A stretch of DNA of 64,000 nucleotides, from contig CAJTGE010000003.1 of NCBI GenBank assembly GCA_910575795.1, positions 125,043 to 189,042 on the forward strand, given 5' to 3'. Below, piece after piece: positions 27,194 to 34,820 of the stretch. Position numbers and translations under genes: made by a program. Source of the DNA: Clostridiaceae bacterium (GTDB lineage Bacteria; Bacillota; Clostridia; Lachnospirales; Lachnospiraceae). The notes under the pieces are model-generated. The model was not told the origin of the DNA. It saw only the letters and a list, made by a program, of their open reading frames with translations, and made no database searches. Within the stretch, counting starts at the first letter, position 1, and every line of letters begins with the position of its first letter.

Positions 27194-27442
27194 CTAAACA
27201 GCCGATGCTTTTTCTCTAACCTTTCGATAAATGTTCCTGAAATCATACTTAATTATCTCGTCAATCGCTCTTTCTACTTCAAGATTGTTCTCTTCATCAG
27301 AGAGTTCGTCAGAAGTTCGAGCAATTCTTCCAAGATACGACGTCGAATGATAACCCTTTTCCTCATCGAACAGAAACCAAGAAGTGAACTGTTCAAATGG
27401 ATCATAAGGATTGTCAACTGTCGTTAATCCAACTCTACCCAT
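27194..27442 (-). CDS. Conserved small phage protein
   Basis: 82 residues. The start MGRVGLTTVDNPYDPFEQF with WFLFDEEKGYHSTSYLGRIA is familiar from a conserved protein found near terminase genes of Firmicutes phages, with no known function. Acidic, no membrane segment. It directly follows the RNA polymerase-like gene (19-base gap). Confidence 0.75.
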   Translation of the reverse strand: MGRVGLTTVDNPYDPFEQFTSWFLFDEEKGYHSTSYLGRIARTSDELSDEENNLEVERAIDEIIKYDFRNIYRKVREKASAV

Positions 27443-27461
27443 GAATCCTTATTCACTCCTT

Positions 27462-30341
27462 TCATTTCAAGTATTTGGATACTGTAGAGGATGATACACC
27501 AACAGCTTGAGCTATCTCCGCAATACTGTAGTTACCAGACGCCTGCATTGCTTCAATCTTACTAACTTTAGCGGGGCTGAGTGTTGATGTGCTACGAGGT
27601 GTTGCATATTGACGAACCTCATCAATGTCAGAATTGTTAAGAATCTTGATAAGCTGGCTTTCACTGATAGCTCCCGCCTGTATAGCCTCCCATCTCTTTT
27701 CATCGAGAGGTATCTTGATTCTTTCTGCACCCATCTGGATACGGGCTTCTGTAAGCGCCTGTTGGCTGGCCTTCTTTATTTCTTTTGTTGTCATATCAGG
27801 ATTCGCTTTCTTCATAGCATTCACTTTAGAATTGGCGATAAGCTGGGCCTGAGTCTCTTTAGGTGCGTTACGTAGGGCTATGTTCAAATCAGCAAGCATA
27901 CCGTCCACTTCTTCCTTATAGGTGGCCTTAGCCGAAGCGGAGTAGGCTATCTTACCAGTGTTGATAATCTCCAGACGTGCCTTGTTGGCGAGGTCTTTTC
28001 TCTGGTTTGCATACTCAGCATAAGCTCTTTCCTGGGGGGTATCCGCATCAGAGATAAGGAGACGGGCATCATCAACTTCAGCCATCTTTGTACTCTTCTG
28101 TGTTCTTACCTTAACCTTGCCATTCTTGTCAGTATACTCTTCCTTTACAGAATTCCAGATTAAAGCCCCCTCTGATTTGCTTGGGTCATACCAATCCTTA
28201 TCTTTCTGATTGACTTTTGGACTTCCCTTACGTTTAAGAACTTCCTGTTGAGACTTTGATCTTGAAATCAGGGTTGCAGCTCCCTCATGATAACGGCCGT
28301 TCACATCTGTTGTTCCCTGATAAGTCTTCTTCAGGTATGCAATGTCATTATCTCTTTCACTCTGTTTGTAGTCGAGACCATGCTTTTCCGCATCGATTAC
28401 AACCATACTGTGGCGAACGGCTTTAGCAAGCTCCTCTTCTTTAGCGCCTCTTAAAGTCATGTCTGTAATCAGATTAGAAATGATACCCATTTCAGTCTGA
28501 GTATTCTTCATAGGCTTAAATTCTCTGCCATTGCGGTAGTAATGAACAGTTCCATCCGGGTCTGTCTTCGTAGAATCGTGTCCATACTCAAGCTTACCAT
28601 CAAATCCTTCCAATCCCTTTAACGGTGGAGTGGAAGTAATCTTCACACCTTTACCAGTAGGAACCACCATTACAGTATCGCCATCGAAATCTGCTCCGGA
28701 AAGTCTCTCTGCAACCTTACTATTGATACCGACAGCATCTTTGGCAAGACCGAGCTTGCTCTTTGCTTCCGCCTGTTTGTTGTTTACAGTGAGCACAGGG
28801 ATTTCAAAAGTTCCACCATGAGGGAATCTGATAAGAGCTACTTTCTCGCCGTTCTCGTAACCCGGTGCATAGACTTCATCATCTTTCATCGAAGTGATTG
28901 GAAGAATGACTTTGTATTTCTGTCTCGGAAGAGATGCTGCTTTCAGATGTACTGCTGCCGCATCGCAATCATCAGCAAAAGACTGCAACAAAACTTTCTT
29001 TACTGTTGGATTGGTCAAGGAACAAATCTCATCATACTCTGCCTGAGCATCGGCCATCGTCAAACTCAACTGTCTCTTGATAAGCTTCATACTCTGCTTA
29101 GAAAGAAACTGCGATGGTAACTTATCGTCCCAATCTCCCCAATCTCCTTCTTCTGCACGTTTGTTGATTAGAGAAAGAGACTGTTTTTTACCGGTTTTTG
29201 GATCGGTAAATTTGCCATTTGGGTCATCATAAAAGCTTTGCCCGCCATGTTCCTTAATCAAAGAACCGAATGGGTTATTAGGATCTTTTTTGATTGTTTT
29301 CAAAACAGTGTTATCTTTTGGGCCGCAAACAGGAGTTCCTTCTTTCTTATTCGTGTTAAACCGAACATCCACACCATCTGGCAGGTCATCAGCATACATC
29401 GCCATACCCTTCAAATAATGTGTTCCGTCAACAAGGATTCTTACCTGTGCATAATGAGCATCACCGAGCGATAAATCATCCACGCCTCTGCGAATCTCAA
29501 TAACACCATCTTTCTTTGTTCCACCGTCTTCAGCATAGACGATCTGAATTCTTTTAGAACTCATGCTCTCCGGATAATGAAAACCTTTCTGGAAACTATC
29601 GCCGCCATCATAAGAAATGCTATCGCAGACTTCTTCCAAAGGATGGATCTTGTCAAAGTCATAGATAGCACTCGATACCTTTGTAATTTTCTCATGAACT
29701 TCGCCGTTCTTATCGGTATAGGTTCTGGTGATTTCCTTATAAGGTGTATCAGGAGGACAAAGAACTCTGATATTTGTCTGCTGCCCTTTATTTGTTACCT
29801 GCGGAACACCACCACCGAAATGGTTATATCCATCAAGCTCCAAAATGTAAAGAGCCTCTTCGAGTTTTTCTCTTGAGACTCCTAAGTATCGTTCTGTTCC
29901 GGCACTAATTGCAATCATACCGTGTTCGTCAACTTGTCGTTTTAAATTTTCAGCAGTTACTCTGGCCAGATTCATACGGGCTTCCGAATCTGAGTTCAAA
30001 AGAGAACGAATAGAAGACTCACTGTTGTATCCCATCATTCTTGCAATCTCGCTCGGATTGTAACCATCTGATTGAAGCGCTTTTGCTCTCTCAACCTCCA
30101 AAGCTCTCCTCTCGTCTTTGGCTAAAGACCGCTGTGTTCGGAACTGGGTTGTGGTCAAACCCATAGCTTTGGCAATTTCTGTGTCGCTGAGTCCTTGTCC
30201 TTTCAGTTCATCAACACGACTCAAAAAATCACCATTTCTCTGATACGGATTTTCCCCACTTCCCCAGGGGTAACGTCCAGAATGTCGTGGTGTTCCGTAG
30301 TGCATTAGAATATCTTTCATTTCTTCCACAACTTGGTTCAT
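27462..30341 (-). CDS. Single-polypeptide RNA polymerase-like protein (DFDGD, YonO/QDE-1-like) with HTH domains
   Basis: 959 residues. RLSGADFDGDTVMVVP (Asp triad at residues 551-555) is the double-psi beta-barrel active-site signature of multisubunit RNA polymerase beta' subunits and of single-chain relatives (phage YonO, fungal QDE-1). About 90 residues on, AVRHSMVVIDAEKHG matches the second conserved block of those single-chain enzymes (HS, D, K). An N-terminal part carries two helix-turn-helix-like segments (SDTEIAKAMGLTTTQFR and NPSEIARMMGYNSESSIRSL), and a third closes the protein (YSIAEIAQAVGVSSSTVSKYL). The first 40 residues contain HYGTPRHSGRYPWGSG, a variant of the tag on head-region proteins. 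It should make RNA on DNA; which genes it reads is unknown. Confidence 0.8.
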   Translation of the reverse strand: MNQVVEEMKDILMHYGTPRHSGRYPWGSGENPYQRNGDFLSRVDELKGQGLSDTEIAKAMGLTTTQFRTQRSLAKDERRALEVERAKALQSDGYNPSEIARMMGYNSESSIRSLLNSDSEARMNLARVTAENLKRQVDEHGMIAISAGTERYLGVSREKLEEALYILELDGYNHFGGGVPQVTNKGQQTNIRVLCPPDTPYKEITRTYTDKNGEVHEKITKVSSAIYDFDKIHPLEEVCDSISYDGGDSFQKGFHYPESMSSKRIQIVYAEDGGTKKDGVIEIRRGVDDLSLGDAHYAQVRILVDGTHYLKGMAMYADDLPDGVDVRFNTNKKEGTPVCGPKDNTVLKTIKKDPNNPFGSLIKEHGGQSFYDDPNGKFTDPKTGKKQSLSLINKRAEEGDWGDWDDKLPSQFLSKQSMKLIKRQLSLTMADAQAEYDEICSLTNPTVKKVLLQSFADDCDAAAVHLKAASLPRQKYKVILPITSMKDDEVYAPGYENGEKVALIRFPHGGTFEIPVLTVNNKQAEAKSKLGLAKDAVGINSKVAERLSGADFDGDTVMVVPTGKGVKITSTPPLKGLEGFDGKLEYGHDSTKTDPDGTVHYYRNGREFKPMKNTQTEMGIISNLITDMTLRGAKEEELAKAVRHSMVVIDAEKHGLDYKQSERDNDIAYLKKTYQGTTDVNGRYHEGAATLISRSKSQQEVLKRKGSPKVNQKDKDWYDPSKSEGALIWNSVKEEYTDKNGKVKVRTQKSTKMAEVDDARLLISDADTPQERAYAEYANQRKDLANKARLEIINTGKIAYSASAKATYKEEVDGMLADLNIALRNAPKETQAQLIANSKVNAMKKANPDMTTKEIKKASQQALTEARIQMGAERIKIPLDEKRWEAIQAGAISESQLIKILNNSDIDEVRQYATPRSTSTLSPAKVSKIEAMQASGNYSIAEIAQAVGVSSSTVSKYLK

Positions 30342-30344
30342 GGC

Positions 30345-30902
30345 TTACCCCTCCTGTTCTTTTACTTTTTTAATTACTTTGTCAAATGTGACAATCTTGT
30401 CCATAATCGGAACAATCTCGTCGGTTTCCGGAGCATGAATTTCAATTTCATTGTTCTGGTACAGACACAATACAATATCAATCTCCGCCGGTTTCACTTT
30501 ATACTCCAAACAAAAAAGAGCAGCGTAGATCATAAGCTGCTCAATGTGGGCTTTAATAGTTCCAGTCTTCAAATCGTGGATTCTCAACAACCCGTTTCTG
30601 AATGCGATGCTGTCTGCTGTTCCGAAACAGTTCTCTGAATAATACAGAATCTGTTCCGGAGTCATCTTATAGCCGATGGCATCATTTACATACATATTCA
30701 AAGTTTTTTTCGACTTCGGAAGTTTCTGCCCAAGCCTGATACACTGAGCCGCAAACTCGTGAAGTACAGTTCCTTTTTGGGTTGCCAAGAATTTTACATA
30801 CGACTCCGCCACTTTGTTTTCATCGTAGTTAATCCAATGATATTTGCTTGCTCCAAGAAAAGCGTGCTGCCCTTCAAGAATTGAATGATTGTTGAAGTTC
30901 AT
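30345..30902 (-). CDS. PD-(D/E)XK nuclease, RecB/Cas4-like
   Basis: 185 residues. The core ENCFGTADSIAF then LRIHDLKTGTIKAH gives the acidic residue, D and K of the PD-(D/E)XK fold, and HIEQLMIYAALF gives the QxxxY motif of the RecB/Cas4 branch. No four-cysteine iron-sulfur site is visible, unlike Cas4. Likely a 5'-3' or recombination exonuclease. It overlaps the next nuclease gene by 29 bases and directly precedes the RNA polymerase-like gene. Confidence 0.75.
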   Translation of the reverse strand: MNFNNHSILEGQHAFLGASKYHWINYDENKVAESYVKFLATQKGTVLHEFAAQCIRLGQKLPKSKKTLNMYVNDAIGYKMTPEQILYYSENCFGTADSIAFRNGLLRIHDLKTGTIKAHIEQLMIYAALFCLEYKVKPAEIDIVLCLYQNNEIEIHAPETDEIVPIMDKIVTFDKVIKKVKEQEG

Positions 30903-31164
30903 GTAACACTTCCTCCTTATTTTTAGGATAGATGAATCTTGAGAAAGACATCTCGTTCATCTTCTCAACGTAATATGGTTGATTTGCCTGTTTCTTAGAG
31001 TTCGCACTTTGCTTACATTCCAAAGAAGCCCATTTGTCTTTATAAAGGATGAGCAAATCTGGTATACCCTGAATGTGATCCGGGTCGAGTTTTGTTACGA
31101 TGCACCCAGGAAACATTTTTTTAAGTTCCTGAATCAGTTGTGCTTGGAATTTGCTCTCCAACAT
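30874..31164 (-). CDS. Small VRR-NUC / Holliday-junction-resolvase-like nuclease
   Basis: 96 residues. MFPGCIVTKLDPDHIQGIPD then LLILYKDKWASLECK has the PD...ExK catalytic pattern of small VRR-NUC-type nucleases. The start (MLESKFQAQL) is chosen for AAAGGAGG at 8 bases. Two nuclease genes in tandem suggest a role in recombination or in resolving DNA before packaging. Preceded by a 25-bp promoter-like element about 80 bases upstream. Confidence 0.7.
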   Translation of the reverse strand: MLESKFQAQLIQELKKMFPGCIVTKLDPDHIQGIPDLLILYKDKWASLECKQSANSKKQANQPYYVEKMNEMSFSRFIYPKNKEEVLHELQQSFNS

Positions 31165-31243
31165 AACAGGACCTCCTTTCATTTTGATAAATACAAAAGA
31201 GAAAGAACAAGCATTTAAAAATGCCTATTTTAATCTCTCTCCT

Positions 31244-31268
31244 CATAAAAGGGCATGTTTTTTTTGCG
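31244..31268 (-). promoter_or_regulatory. 25-bp element, copy 1
   Basis: Coding-strand sequence CGCA, an A-tract, ACA at positions 11-13, then TGCCC and TTTTATG. One of eight elements of identical length; this one has the longest A-run. It lies after the terminator at 31281 and about 80 bases before the nuclease gene's start. It also could head a very short reading frame, but without a ribosome site. Confidence 0.65.
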
Positions 31269-31280
31269 AACTAAAAAATA

Positions 31281-31312
31281 GCAAAAGAAAAGAGCCGCTG
31301 TTACACGACTCT
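31281..31312 (-). terminator. UAACA-loop terminator
   Basis: Coding strand GAGTCG - TGTAACAG - CGGCTC, followed by TTTTCTTTTG. It follows the 43-residue membrane protein gene and precedes the 25-bp element copy 1. Confidence 0.8.
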
Positions 31313-31342
31313 CGAATATTTTCTATATTTTGTTTTTATTGC

Positions 31343-31474
31343 TTAGCTGTTGTTCCTGAGATACCTCACCAATATCCAGATGAGCCAAAGACCACCAGTT
31401 GCAAAAACCAGTATCACGTCCAGAATCAATCCTGCTGTACTTCTCTTTTTCTTACCTCCACTTTTTCTACTCAT
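31343..31474 (-). CDS. 43-residue membrane protein
   Basis: Small gene with a strong ribosome site (GAAAGGAG, 9 bases before ATG). The basic N-terminus (MSRKSGGKKKRSTAG) is followed by one hydrophobic helix (LILDVILVFATGGLWLIWIL) and a short RYLRNNS tail. Positive residues in front suggest an N-in topology. It has its own terminator. Very small membrane proteins like this are common in such phages and may be host-directed; no function is known. Confidence 0.7.
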   Translation of the reverse strand: MSRKSGGKKKRSTAGLILDVILVFATGGLWLIWILVRYLRNNS

Positions 31475-31504
31475 ATTATTTTGTCTCCTTTCGACTAAAG
31501 ACTT

Positions 31505-32551
31505 TTATGCTGTTTTTAAATAAGCGTTTCCTTCCATATCCAAAACAAATGCAGATTCTTTTTGGAAAGACTGCAAAAAAGACTGCAACGGCTTACGTCT
31601 AATAAATTCCTCTCCGTTTCCTAACGAATCAACAAATTCTTCTACCTGTTTTTCATAAACAGTTTTATCAATCTTTTTTAACAGATTTCCTTTATACGTT
31701 TTGATGTACATTTGTATTGCCGAAAAATTGGATAACATCCGCTTCTCATATTTGTCAATGTATGACAGGATATCTTTTTCGACATACTCATGGTATAATA
31801 TGTTTCCATTTTGTGAATAAGCAACCTCAAGTATATTGCTCATACAATATAACTGTATAGCCAGTTGAAGACAATCTTTAATCTGGAACGCTTTCCCGAT
31901 GATTGAATTCAAATCCGGTGTGTCTTTTGCTTTAACAAGGGAATCCAAATCAGACATATAAAATTCGATGTCCTTCATTGCAACTTTCCTGGCTCCTTGA
32001 AGACTGATGATTGTTGCAGTTCTTTGATGGTCGCACTCCATGATTGAGCCGTAATTTTGAAATGCAAAATTGACAAAGCTCACTTCAGATATCAATTCTG
32101 CTTTTTTATCTCCATATAGAAATTCGAGAATCTTATCAATTTTTTGATTGATGGCTGTCAAATTGCTATTTATCTCGGAAAGGAAGTATTGCCCGGATGC
32201 TATGGACATTGCTGTAAATGCGCCCATTATAACTTGTTGCTTACCTAACAACTCTAGCGGCGCCTGTCCGGCAATTTTTCCATCTGGTCCGTAATATATA
32301 TTTCCCAAACCACCATTCCCGTATTTCATCAAATCGGAAGTAGTAATACCGTCCGGCAGATGCAACACACAGGCATTTTTTGTTCCGATAGCCGCCAGAG
32401 ATGGAGCCGCATTCAATAAAGCACTGGTGTGCATTTTTTGACTTGATGTTAATTCCAGCTTTATTAAATCTTTTCTGTTTGAAAAGTCGATGTTGTCCTC
32501 GAATATTTCAATCTCAAAACCACCAAACGGAATCACCTCAGCATTACTCAT
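31505..32551 (-). CDS. Unknown protein, separately promoted cargo (moron) gene
   Basis: 348 residues, family not recognised. The start MSNAEVIPFGG is set by GGAGGT 8 bases ahead. The first 130 residues are beta-rich, then a hydrophobic/amphipathic helix (QQVIMGAFTAMSIASGQYF) with a heptad-like stretch (LTAINQKIDKILEFLYGDKK) and a mainly helical second half. This build, a soluble head plus a potential membrane helix, occurs in bacterial toxins and abortive-infection effectors, but nothing proves that here. It has a host-like promoter, an inverted-repeat operator and a hairpin ahead of it, and is A/T-richer than its neighbours. Confidence 0.7.
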   Translation of the reverse strand: MSNAEVIPFGGFEIEIFEDNIDFSNRKDLIKLELTSSQKMHTSALLNAAPSLAAIGTKNACVLHLPDGITTSDLMKYGNGGLGNIYYGPDGKIAGQAPLELLGKQQVIMGAFTAMSIASGQYFLSEINSNLTAINQKIDKILEFLYGDKKAELISEVSFVNFAFQNYGSIMECDHQRTATIISLQGARKVAMKDIEFYMSDLDSLVKAKDTPDLNSIIGKAFQIKDCLQLAIQLYCMSNILEVAYSQNGNILYHEYVEKDILSYIDKYEKRMLSNFSAIQMYIKTYKGNLLKKIDKTVYEKQVEEFVDSLGNGEEFIRRKPLQSFLQSFQKESAFVLDMEGNAYLKTA

Positions 32552-32594
32552 GTTCAATACCTCCAAAACGCTTTCAAATACTTCTGCGCAAATA

Positions 32595-32622
32595 AAAAGT
32601 GCGCCCCAATGTAGAGACGCAC
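32595..32622 (-). terminator. Hairpin with T-tract in the leader of the cargo gene
   Basis: Coding strand GTGCGTCTC - TACATTG - GGGCGCAC then TTTTTAT, 45 bases before the ribosome site of the gene at 31505-32551. As it lies between the promoter and the gene, it is either an attenuator or the end of a short leader RNA. Confidence 0.65.
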
Positions 32623-32646
32623 CTGCAAAAGTGAATCTCCCATTGT

Positions 32647-32760
32647 TGCGACACAATCTCATCCCGTCTAAGGCATAAGTAAAGAGAGAAAACACCCTTT
32701 GCCAAAAGTGGTTTCCCTTAAACGAGATTTGTGAAATTGTGTCGCAGCTACAGTATACCA
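32647..32760 (-). promoter_or_regulatory. Extended -10 promoter and inverted-repeat operator of the cargo gene
   Basis: Coding strand TGGTATACT (extended -10, complement of 32752-32760) is followed by TGCGACACAA at 32737-32746; the reverse arm TTGTGTCGCA lies at 32647-32656. The first arm sits just past the -10 box, where a repressor would block transcription. A nearby second half-like site (CACAAATCTC) supports an operator. No clear -35 box. Confidence 0.6.
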
Positions 32761-32816
32761 CAACCCAAGCAAAAAATAAACAGGTTTTTAAATATCCTAT
32801 TGACAGATTGACAATT

Positions 32817-33017
32817 TTATGCTAAGGCAGTCTGCGACATCGCAACGAAAGATGCTTTCTTGTACAGGTAGTCATAAGCCATCTGGGAACCGTCCTCAAG
32901 ATATACCGTAATAGAGAGATACCCTCTCGGTTTCCAATACGTTGCTCTTTTTGATAAATTCGGCAATCGAATCTTAAAATCTTTATAAATGTCATGCCAT
33001 GTGATTTTTTCTCTCAT
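32817..33017 (-). CDS. Hypothetical 66-residue protein
   Basis: Starts MREKITWHDIYKDFKIRLP with GGAGG before it, and contains GYLSITVYLEDGSQMAYDYLY, a beta-hairpin-rich core, with a short hydrophobic end. The family is not recognised. It is the first gene downstream of the GTGGGCA-repeat region, so it may be regulated by it or encode a factor acting on it. Confidence 0.6.
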   Translation of the reverse strand: MREKITWHDIYKDFKIRLPNLSKRATYWKPRGYLSITVYLEDGSQMAYDYLYKKASFVAMSQTALA

Positions 33018-33039
33018 AAGAACCTCCTTTCTTGCTCTC

Positions 33040-33320
33040 TGGTCAAATGCCCACTTTTTCCTGCCCTATTTATAATATTATTAAATATTTTTATCATAAT
33101 AGTTTGAGAAAAAAAGTGGGAAAGTGGGCAAACAGCCCTCAAACCCGCATAAAATGGGCATTCTTGCTGGCCAAAGTGCCTGGTCACTTTTCAAAAAAAG
33201 TGGGCAAAGTGGGCAAAAAATGGCCAAAATTTGTAAAAATTGTCCGTAAAAGTTCCATAATTTTCGACCAAATCTTCACAATTTTCTCCTCTGCCCACTT
33301 TTTCTGGCCAAAAGCCCACT
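33040..33320. repeat. GTGGGCA iteron cluster with AT-rich core; candidate origin or control region
   Basis: Gene-free. GTGGGCA occurs in direct orientation near 33124, 33200 and 33209 and inverted (TGCCCAC) near 33048 and 33292, with shorter forms GTGGG at 33116, GGGCA at 33156 and GCCCAC at 33314. Most are flanked by runs of A/T (AAAGTGGGCAAA). TGGCCA also repeats (33169, 33221, 33305). Between the first two blocks is a 45-base AT-only-like segment (33067-33112). This make-up is that of an iteron origin or a multi-site operator. The remaining gap to 33400 holds nothing clear. Confidence 0.55.
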
Positions 33321-33400
33321 TTTAAAAACAGGATTTGACCAGAATTTTTTAACCTAGATTAGAGTTTGTCCGGCTGAAAAGACTGGTACGGACGCCAAAA

Positions 33401-33601
33401 TTACCGCAAATTTACGTCCGATTTCTTCTTATAATGGATACAGTTTGGGTCACTCTCCTCAATAAAAGAAGAAATATCATCCGGATAATCTTCATACATC
33501 TTCTCACATGCCCTCAAATACTCAAGGTATGTCTGTTTGTATAAACACACCTCTCTATGTATGCAACTGGTACACATTGTTTCTCTAACAGCACCGCTCA
33601 T
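33401..33601 (-). CDS. Small cysteine-containing protein
   Basis: 66 residues. CTSCIHREVCLYKQTYLEY then CIHYKKK near the end gives a CxxC...C...C pattern, a probable small metal-binding motif. The start MSGAVRETMC follows TGGAGGTG. It overlaps no gene but starts within 6 bases of the previous stop. Function unknown. Confidence 0.65.
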   Translation of the reverse strand: MSGAVRETMCTSCIHREVCLYKQTYLEYLRACEKMYEDYPDDISSFIEESDPNCIHYKKKSDVNLR

Positions 33602-33606
33602 GAATC

Positions 33607-33909
33607 TCACCTCCAAATTCGTTCTCTTTTAACCGGATCGTATTGCGCCCTTGGTATGCCCAAGTATTTTGCAACAGCCAGCTCGTATGTAACCGATTCA
33701 CCAAATCCTCCCTCATACTTAGGAATAGCCACAACCATACCCGCCTTAGCAATTCGACAAATATAATCATAGTCAATCTCAAACAATGTCTTATCACGCT
33801 GTTCGGTTGGATAATCAACAATATATCCCTGTGATTTATAATACGCCACAGCTTCTTCAATATCTGACTTCTGTGATAAAGAAGCCAGTATACATACTTT
33901 TTTAATCAT
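33607..33909 (-). CDS. Nucleoside 2-deoxyribosyltransferase-like protein
   Basis: 100 residues. VCILASLSQKSDIEEAVAYY at the start and IPKYEGGFGESVTYELAVAK near residue 63 match the Rossmann-like fold of nucleoside 2-deoxyribosyltransferases and relatives (the GESxxxE signature). Phages use such enzymes in nucleotide salvage, and relatives cleave NAD or nucleotide signals in immunity. It is shorter than canonical enzymes (about 150 residues). A second relative lies at 63041. Confidence 0.55.
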   Translation of the reverse strand: MIKKVCILASLSQKSDIEEAVAYYKSQGYIVDYPTEQRDKTLFEIDYDYICRIAKAGMVVAIPKYEGGFGESVTYELAVAKYLGIPRAQYDPVKRERIWR

Positions 33910-33912
33910 CTT

Positions 33913-34110
33913 TTACCTCCAAACCTTTCCAGACTGGGTATCTTTGAGAACAATCCTCTCTTCAAGATGAAATCCAGACAACTCACAGATTGTAAAAATT
34001 GTGTTCAGCAACTTATGAAATCTCTCATCGTCCGCATCAGCGCTCTTAATCGCTTCGTAGGCTGTCGGATCTGAATAGCCTTCTGCGTTTTTTCTTAAAT
34101 TATTAGCCAC
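33913..34110 (-). CDS. Hypothetical 65-residue protein
   Basis: Starts MANNLRKNAEGYSDPTAYEA with ICELSGFHLEERIVLKDTQS near the end; one long helix then a beta-hairpin. This shape is common in small Clostridia phage proteins of unknown function. It sits in the operon between the MazG-like and deoxyribosyltransferase-like genes with 4-base gaps. Confidence 0.65.
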   Translation of the reverse strand: MANNLRKNAEGYSDPTAYEAIKSADADDERFHKLLNTIFTICELSGFHLEERIVLKDTQSGKVWR

Positions 34111-34114
34111 TTAT

Positions 34115-34453
34115 TCATCCCCCTTTTTCCCGGTGCTGACTTTTCTGAGAATCAAATCCGTCCGGATACCTCTTACGAAGCTTGTCAATATTCATTTGTA
34201 AAATATCTTCCAGTTCATAGCCAATGATAGTAGCTCCAAGAGCCAGATACCAGGTCACGTCGCCAAGTTCCTTAGCCAGATGCTCCTTGTCCAACTCATG
34301 CCCCTGATGCAGATGCTTCTTCACCATATCAGCAACCTCACCAGATTCTCCACATAAACCAAGTGCCGTGTTGCTCAAACCTTTCACTGGATCATTCAGT
34401 GACTCCGGGTTTACACTTCTCATTGCTTCCTTTTGATACTCATTGATAGTCAT
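34115..34453 (-). CDS. MazG-like nucleotide pyrophosphohydrolase
   Basis: 112 residues. GLCGESGEVADMVKKHLHQG, then HLAKELGDVTWYLALGATII, carries the EExxE...ExxD metal-binding motif of the all-alpha NTP pyrophosphatases. It would hydrolyse nucleoside triphosphates to monophosphates, cleaning nucleotide pools or lowering (p)ppGpp as proposed for other phage MazG proteins. It sits upstream of NrdD in a nucleotide metabolism cluster. Confidence 0.85.
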   Translation of the reverse strand: MTINEYQKEAMRSVNPESLNDPVKGLSNTALGLCGESGEVADMVKKHLHQGHELDKEHLAKELGDVTWYLALGATIIGYELEDILQMNIDKLRKRYPDGFDSQKSQHREKGG

Positions 34454-34473
34454 AAATTCTTATCCTCCTTATT

Positions 34474-34656
34474 CTAAAAATTTTTTGAATAATTCTTTTT
34501 ATAATGAGATTCAAGACATACTTGATTATCTTCCTCCCAATATTGAACCAAATCAATATCATAATCTCCATTATTATACATGTTACTGTTCGGAATCGTT
34601 ACGACAGCATTTTCCGGAAGATTTTTTAATTTATTCCTTAACTGTTTTACAGTCAT
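34474..34656 (-). CDS. Hypothetical 60-residue protein
   Basis: MTVKQLRNKLKNLPENAVVT at the start with AAGGAGG before it. A conserved type of small phage protein: an amphipathic helix, then a beta segment and DYDIDLVQYWEEDNQ. I know similar ones as uncharacterised proteins. Start chosen by ribosome site; the longer frame has none. Confidence 0.65.
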   Translation of the reverse strand: MTVKQLRNKLKNLPENAVVTIPNSNMYNNGDYDIDLVQYWEEDNQVCLESHYKKNYSKNF

Positions 34657-34670
34657 AAATCTTATCCTCC

Positions 34671-34802
34671 TTAATAATCTCTTCCGTTTCCCCAACGAAA
34701 CGAATCATCCATGAATACTGCTGCCTCATTAACCGCCTTAATCACCATAACTATACCAAAAGCGACAATAAGACATAACGCCCCAATCACTACAAACCTC
34801 AT
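34671..34802 (-). CDS. 43-residue membrane protein
   Basis: MRFVVIGALCLIVAFGIVMV is one transmembrane helix, then a soluble tail IKAVNEAAVFMDDSFRWGN. AAGGAAAGG lies about 10 bases ahead of the ATG, which is a little far. It fills an otherwise empty gap between NrdD and the next gene. A shorter frame starting 8 bases earlier is less likely. Confidence 0.55.
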   Translation of the reverse strand: MRFVVIGALCLIVAFGIVMVIKAVNEAAVFMDDSFRWGNGRDY

Positions 34803-34820
34803 AAAACATCAATCCTTTCC

